A stretch of 10,117 bases of DNA from Planctomycetota bacterium (GTDB lineage: Bacteria > Planctomycetota > PUPC01 > JACPCR01): NCBI GenBank assembly GCA_030740295.1, contig JASLXP010000811.1, positions 1 to 10,117 of the forward strand, given 5' to 3'. The position numbers and the translations under genes are program-made. The notes below the pieces were generated by a model. The model was not told the DNA's origin, did not search any database, and saw only the letters and a list, made by a program, of their open reading frames with translations. The first letter of the stretch is position 1, and each line of letters starts with the position of its first letter. Shown here one piece after another: positions 6,921 to 10,117 of this stretch.

Positions 6921-9900
6921 CTACCGAGTATGCAACTCCGCGTCGCACCAGTTCGCTGCATCAAAACGGTTGCCGTCACCACCGTCGTTGACGATCAGGC
7001 GTAGGCGTTTGGCGCCGGTGACATCTATATCAATCTTAGTAGCCTCGTCGAGCCCGGTCATGACGCTGGATGACCATTTTTTCAGGCCGTCGAGGTGGAC
7101 CTCGAAGACGACGGAGCCTTTGCCCTTGGTAACGAGGTCGATACCTGCGCTGGCGGTGAATCTCTTGAACTGGCCGTTGAGGGAGTATTCCAGCAGGCTG
7201 CGGGCGAAGACGCCTATGCCGTTCTTGAAAGTGTCCTTGTCGATGCTGAGCGGGAGGCCGACGACGTTTCTTGCCACTCTGGCATGCGTGACGCTGGAAT
7301 CGGTGTGGATGGCGCCGAACGCGCTCAGCGGAAGGGCGCTTCCATCGTAGGCGAGGACCGTCCAGCCGATGGTGTTGGCCGCGCCTTTGTACTGCACTGC
7401 GATCTTGGCGGTCTTGGCGTCCTTGATGGCATCCTGCGGGATGAGGAATGTTGAAGTGCGGAATCCTTTGGAGAGTTCCTTGCCCGCGGGCTTGAGATCC
7501 CACGTGCCGACCGCACTGCCGTTCACACTGACTTCGGCTTCCTGGCCGGTTTCATCAAGGAAGTAGGTTTTTCGCAGGACGATGCTGGTAGCGGATGGCA
7601 ATGCGATCTCGAAGGTCTCTTTGCCGAGCTTTTCGGCGGAAAAACTGATACCTGTAACCCGCTGGTGATCGCCATTCGCATCGCGGCCGTTGAGTTCTGC
7701 TGCCGTGCCGTTCTCCGCGGCGTATCTGTAACGCTTACCGGAGGCAGGAGTGAAAGAGGCCAGCACTTCCTGCGGCCACGCAGGCTTGGCAGGATCGTCG
7801 CGTGTGGTCACCAAGTCGAAAGCGTGATCTTCAATCTTCTTGTTGGTGTTCAGCTCGATGATGACGGGGGCTTTGCCGATGGGTGTCCAGCCGCCTTTGA
7901 TGGCGACCGGGGCGCCCATGATGTCTTCGGCCTTTACGGATGCTGCGCCGGTCTTGAGGAACGAGATCCAACCGGGGTCGTTGTTGCGCCAGGCGATGGC
8001 CAGGAGCTTCTTGTCGGACTTGCGGCGGTAGATCATGCAGCGGGTGCGGCCGGGGAAGATGTCCTGCACTTCGAGGGCGGTTTCGATGGCCGCATCCGTG
8101 AGAAGTTGTTTCGTCCGCACCATGGCCCACCAGGCAGGCTTGAGCTGATAAGTAGGCAGCTTCTGCTTCATCGGTGGGATCGAAAAGGACTTCTTGTAGG
8201 CCATGCCGAAACCGATACGTGAGTTGTCCTGGTTCTGCAAGACCAAAGTGGGATGGATGCCCAGTCGATCGAGCAGAAATGTGGCCCTCGACAAGTAAAC
8301 GGCCTGATCGAAGGCATCGAGTCCACCGCTGCCTTCGCGCTCGACGGCCCAATCGAGATCGGTGAGGAGGATCTGTGGTTTTTTATTGCCGTTTTGCGAT
8401 TGGTCGTTGCTGGCTGCGTGTCCGAGCTCTTCGATGTATTCGATGAGGCGACCGTCTTCCGGGGAAGTGACGCCGGCGTCCACGCGCAGGTTCACGCCGG
8501 AAATGTGCTGGAGCGCTTTCTCCTTTTCCAACTCGGCCAGATAGGTCGTCGCAGTGTCACGGCTCATGCCGCCGAGGACGATGGGGGTCTCGGGACAGTA
8601 CCGCTGGCGCCACTTGTCGGTCACGCGGATCATCTCGGCGAACTTCTTCGGTGGGACGCCCAGCGAGCTGTTGCTGTCCGGGGTGTTCCAAAGAATCCAT
8701 CCTTTCACGTTGCGGCCGGCGAGCCGCATCATTTCCATCACGTAGTTTTCCCAGTCGTCGAGGCGTTTCGGGATTTGGAAAATATCCACTGCATGTCCCC
8801 AGTCGCGCCCGCCAGGCCCCATACGGTTGCGGTCGGCGAAACGGTCTTCAAGCACGGCTTGCAGGCCTTCCGATGACGCCCAGTAGGTCGAGTAACCGAG
8901 CAGCATCCAGGCATCCTGTTCGCGCACCTTCGCTTCGTACACGCACTTGAGCGTGGTCTGCACCTGCAAGTTGCCCGGCTGGAATTCCGCCCAATCCCAG
9001 TCGTGCTCGACGAGGGTGAAACGATCCTTGAGTGGCACGCGCAGCTTCGACGGATCCTTCAGCACGTCCTGCCAGCCCGTTCCAAGCACCTTCGCCGCGT
9101 CCGTGACGATGACGTCGTCCTTAAGTGTCAGGAGGGTGTTTTCGCCTTCCTTTATTGTTGCCCTGAAGATGTAAGCGCCTCCGGGTGTCTTGGATACCAG
9201 GTCGACCGCCTGATTCGTTCCGGGCCTCAAGCTCAGCTTCTTGTCCAACCCGGCGACTCGCTGTCCGCGCCAGTCGAAGAGCCCGCCGGAAATCTCCACG
9301 TTGCGGGTGGCGCGCATCTCATAATTCGAGAGCACGACTCGCAGCGGAGTGCCTGCGGAAAGGATGTTCGCCTCGCTCTTGCGATCCAGTCGAGCGGCAA
9401 CTCTCTCCTTCGGCAACAGGTGCGTCTTCACGCGAACGTCGTCGATGTAAAGGCTGCCTTTGTCGGTCTTGATGTCCTTCGGCGGAGCGACCGCCAGGTG
9501 AAGCCCCAGCGGATAGGTCGGCTCGAACGACCGATTGCTCGTGGTGTCATTCCAACTCAGTGGAAGCACGGGCAAATGAAACCTGACTTCCCGCCAGCCC
9601 TTCCAATCGACCTTGACCGCGTTCTGCAGCGCGCCCGAAACGGCCCGCGGGAGGAACAGATCCCACTGGGTCTGCTTGTTGCCACTGATGATTCCTTCCT
9701 GATCACCAATCACCGGATAGAAATGCACGCCCGAACCGTCACCGAACACCCACAGCGAGATCTCGGTGGGGAAGCCGGGCATCGGCGGGTCGATGGACAC
9801 CAGCGAACATGCCTTCGCCTTCTGCCATTCCAGCGGCAGCGAACGGGTGCCGCTCTTCTTCTGTGCCGTGGTGGTGCGCGCCTCGGGCTGCCCACCGACT

Positions 9901-10117
9901 GCGCCGAGGGCTCCGAATCTGGGATAGCCTTTGTCCGCTTCAAAGTCTGCCACCGGCGCCTGGCTGTCTGGCCGAGACAAAACGATCTGCGCTTCCGCGC
10001 CCGCTGAAGAGCGGATGTCACTGGCAAGAAGCATGAGCCGATAAGGCCCGGAGGTTTTGGCGATCTTGGCTGCCTGGGCTTTGAGATCGATGCGATAAGA
10101 TTTTTGGGCTTTGGTTT
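6921..10117 (-). CDS. Large glycosidase-like protein with C-terminal NPCBM carbohydrate-binding domain, 5' end beyond window
   Basis: The frame is open to the right edge: 27 further codons (TKAQKSYRIDLKAQ...) precede the first ATG at 10034 in frame and read as the same protein, so the true start is outside. Residues are counted from that ATG (1037 to the stop). About 30-205 is a beta-rich jelly-roll-like domain ending SLYIDDVRV, as in CBM folds. About 220-312 is an Ig-like beta domain. About 335-660 resembles a clan GH-A TIM barrel: WENYVMEMMRLAGRNVKGWI (428-447), LWNTPDS (448-454), PIVLGGM (484-490), ILLTDLDWA (555-563) and a closing beta domain. About 755-900 is another beta module, and 901-1035 is a clear NPCBM (FKNGIGVFARSLLEYSL; LRLIVNDGGDGNRFDAANWC). 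At the usual acid/base position (WNEP) there is Thr451, and Asp559/Asp561 where a nucleophile Glu is expected, so activity is doubtful. Probably exported, but any signal peptide lies outside the window. Confidence 0.8.
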   Translation of the reverse strand, partial: TKAQKSYRIDLKAQAAKIAKTSGPYRLMLLASDIRSSAGAEAQIVLSRPDSQAPVADFEADKGYPRFGALGAVGGQPEARTTTAQKKSGTRSLPLEWQKAKACSLVSIDPPMPGFPTEISLWVFGDGSGVHFYPVIGDQEGIISGNKQTQWDLFLPRAVSGALQNAVKVDWKGWREVRFHLPVLPLSWNDTTSNRSFEPTYPLGLHLAVAPPKDIKTDKGSLYIDDVRVKTHLLPKERVAARLDRKSEANILSAGTPLRVVLSNYEMRATRNVEISGGLFDWRGQRVAGLDKKLSLRPGTNQAVDLVSKTPGGAYIFRATIKEGENTLLTLKDDVIVTDAAKVLGTGWQDVLKDPSKLRVPLKDRFTLVEHDWDWAEFQPGNLQVQTTLKCVYEAKVREQDAWMLLGYSTYWASSEGLQAVLEDRFADRNRMGPGGRDWGHAVDIFQIPKRLDDWENYVMEMMRLAGRNVKGWILWNTPDSNSSLGVPPKKFAEMIRVTDKWRQRYCPETPIVLGGMSRDTATTYLAELEKEKALQHISGVNLRVDAGVTSPEDGRLIEYIEELGHAASNDQSQNGNKKPQILLTDLDWAVEREGSGGLDAFDQAVYLSRATFLLDRLGIHPTLVLQNQDNSRIGFGMAYKKSFSIPPMKQKLPTYQLKPAWWAMVRTKQLLTDAAIETALEVQDIFPGRTRCMIYRRKSDKKLLAIAWRNNDPGWISFLKTGAASVKAEDIMGAPVAIKGGWTPIGKAPVIIELNTNKKIEDHAFDLVTTRDDPAKPAWPQEVLASFTPASGKRYRYAAENGTAAELNGRDANGDHQRVTGISFSAEKLGKETFEIALPSATSIVLRKTYFLDETGQEAEVSVNGSAVGTWDLKPAGKELSKGFRTSTFLIPQDAIKDAKTAKIAVQYKGAANTIGWTVLAYDGSALPLSAFGAIHTDSSVTHARVARNVVGLPLSIDKDTFKNGIGVFARSLLEYSLNGQFKRFTASAGIDLVTKGKGSVVFEVHLDGLKKWSSSVMTGLDEATKIDIDVTGAKRLRLIVNDGGDGNRFDAANWCDAELHTR
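6933..7334 (-). other. NPCBM domain coding region
   Basis: Residues about 901-1035 of the large protein match the NPCBM pattern: TFKNGIGVFARSLLEYSLNG, then RFTASAGIDL, SVVFEVHLDGLKKW, IDIDVTGAKRLRLIVNDGGD and a final Asp-containing AANWCDAEL. NPCBM modules bind glycans such as galactose- or GlcNAc-containing sugars in known glycosidases. Its presence at the very C-terminus supports a carbohydrate target for the whole protein. Confidence 0.8.

Noticed and set aside
9003..10007. Plus-strand open frame of 334 codons
   Set aside because: It is the mirror of the large glycosidase-like gene; the composition is rich in Arg and His without domain motifs, and there is no good start site.

Overview
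The window is a chromosomal stretch from a moderately GC-rich, free-living heterotrophic bacterium. A large carbohydrate-active protein ending in an NPCBM module, a Gfo/Idh/MocA oxidoreductase, a 2-keto-3-deoxygluconate kinase and an Ldh_2-type hydroxyacid dehydrogenase are a mix often seen in Verrucomicrobiota, Planctomycetota, Lentisphaerota and related saccharolytic lineages. The phylum is an inference; there is no rRNA or other marker gene. I see no mobile elements, tRNAs, CRISPR arrays or phage genes.

Layout: seven protein genes fill most of the window in five transcription units of alternating direction. (1) Positions 1-1866, minus strand: a YqiJ-like membrane protein with an NfeD-like OB domain, followed by a YqiK-type flotillin whose C-terminus lies beyond the left edge. 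(2) 2198-3157, plus strand: KDG kinase (kdgK). (3) 3264-4463, minus strand: an actin-family ATPase that resembles MamK, the magnetosome-filament actin, along its whole core and carries an extra N-terminal tail of about 57 residues. (4) 4709-5743, plus strand: an Ldh_2 family NAD(P)-dependent 2-hydroxyacid dehydrogenase. (5) 5787-10117, minus strand: a very large secreted-type or carbohydrate-binding protein, open at the right edge, followed by a Gfo/Idh/MocA oxidoreductase 48 bp downstream.

How they may work together: the large carbohydrate-active protein, the Gfo/Idh/MocA enzyme, the hydroxyacid dehydrogenase and KDG kinase fit a loose sugar or sugar-acid utilisation neighbourhood that could feed a KDG/Entner-Doudoroff-type route. 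They are not one operon, and no KDPG aldolase or transporter is present. The flotillin pair is a separate membrane-organisation module. The MamK-like actin has no magnetosome partner genes here and is the least expected gene in the window. The other notable points are a catalytic-site mismatch in the large glycosidase-like protein and a regular four-residue Asp-Gly-Ala repeat in the YqiJ-like protein.
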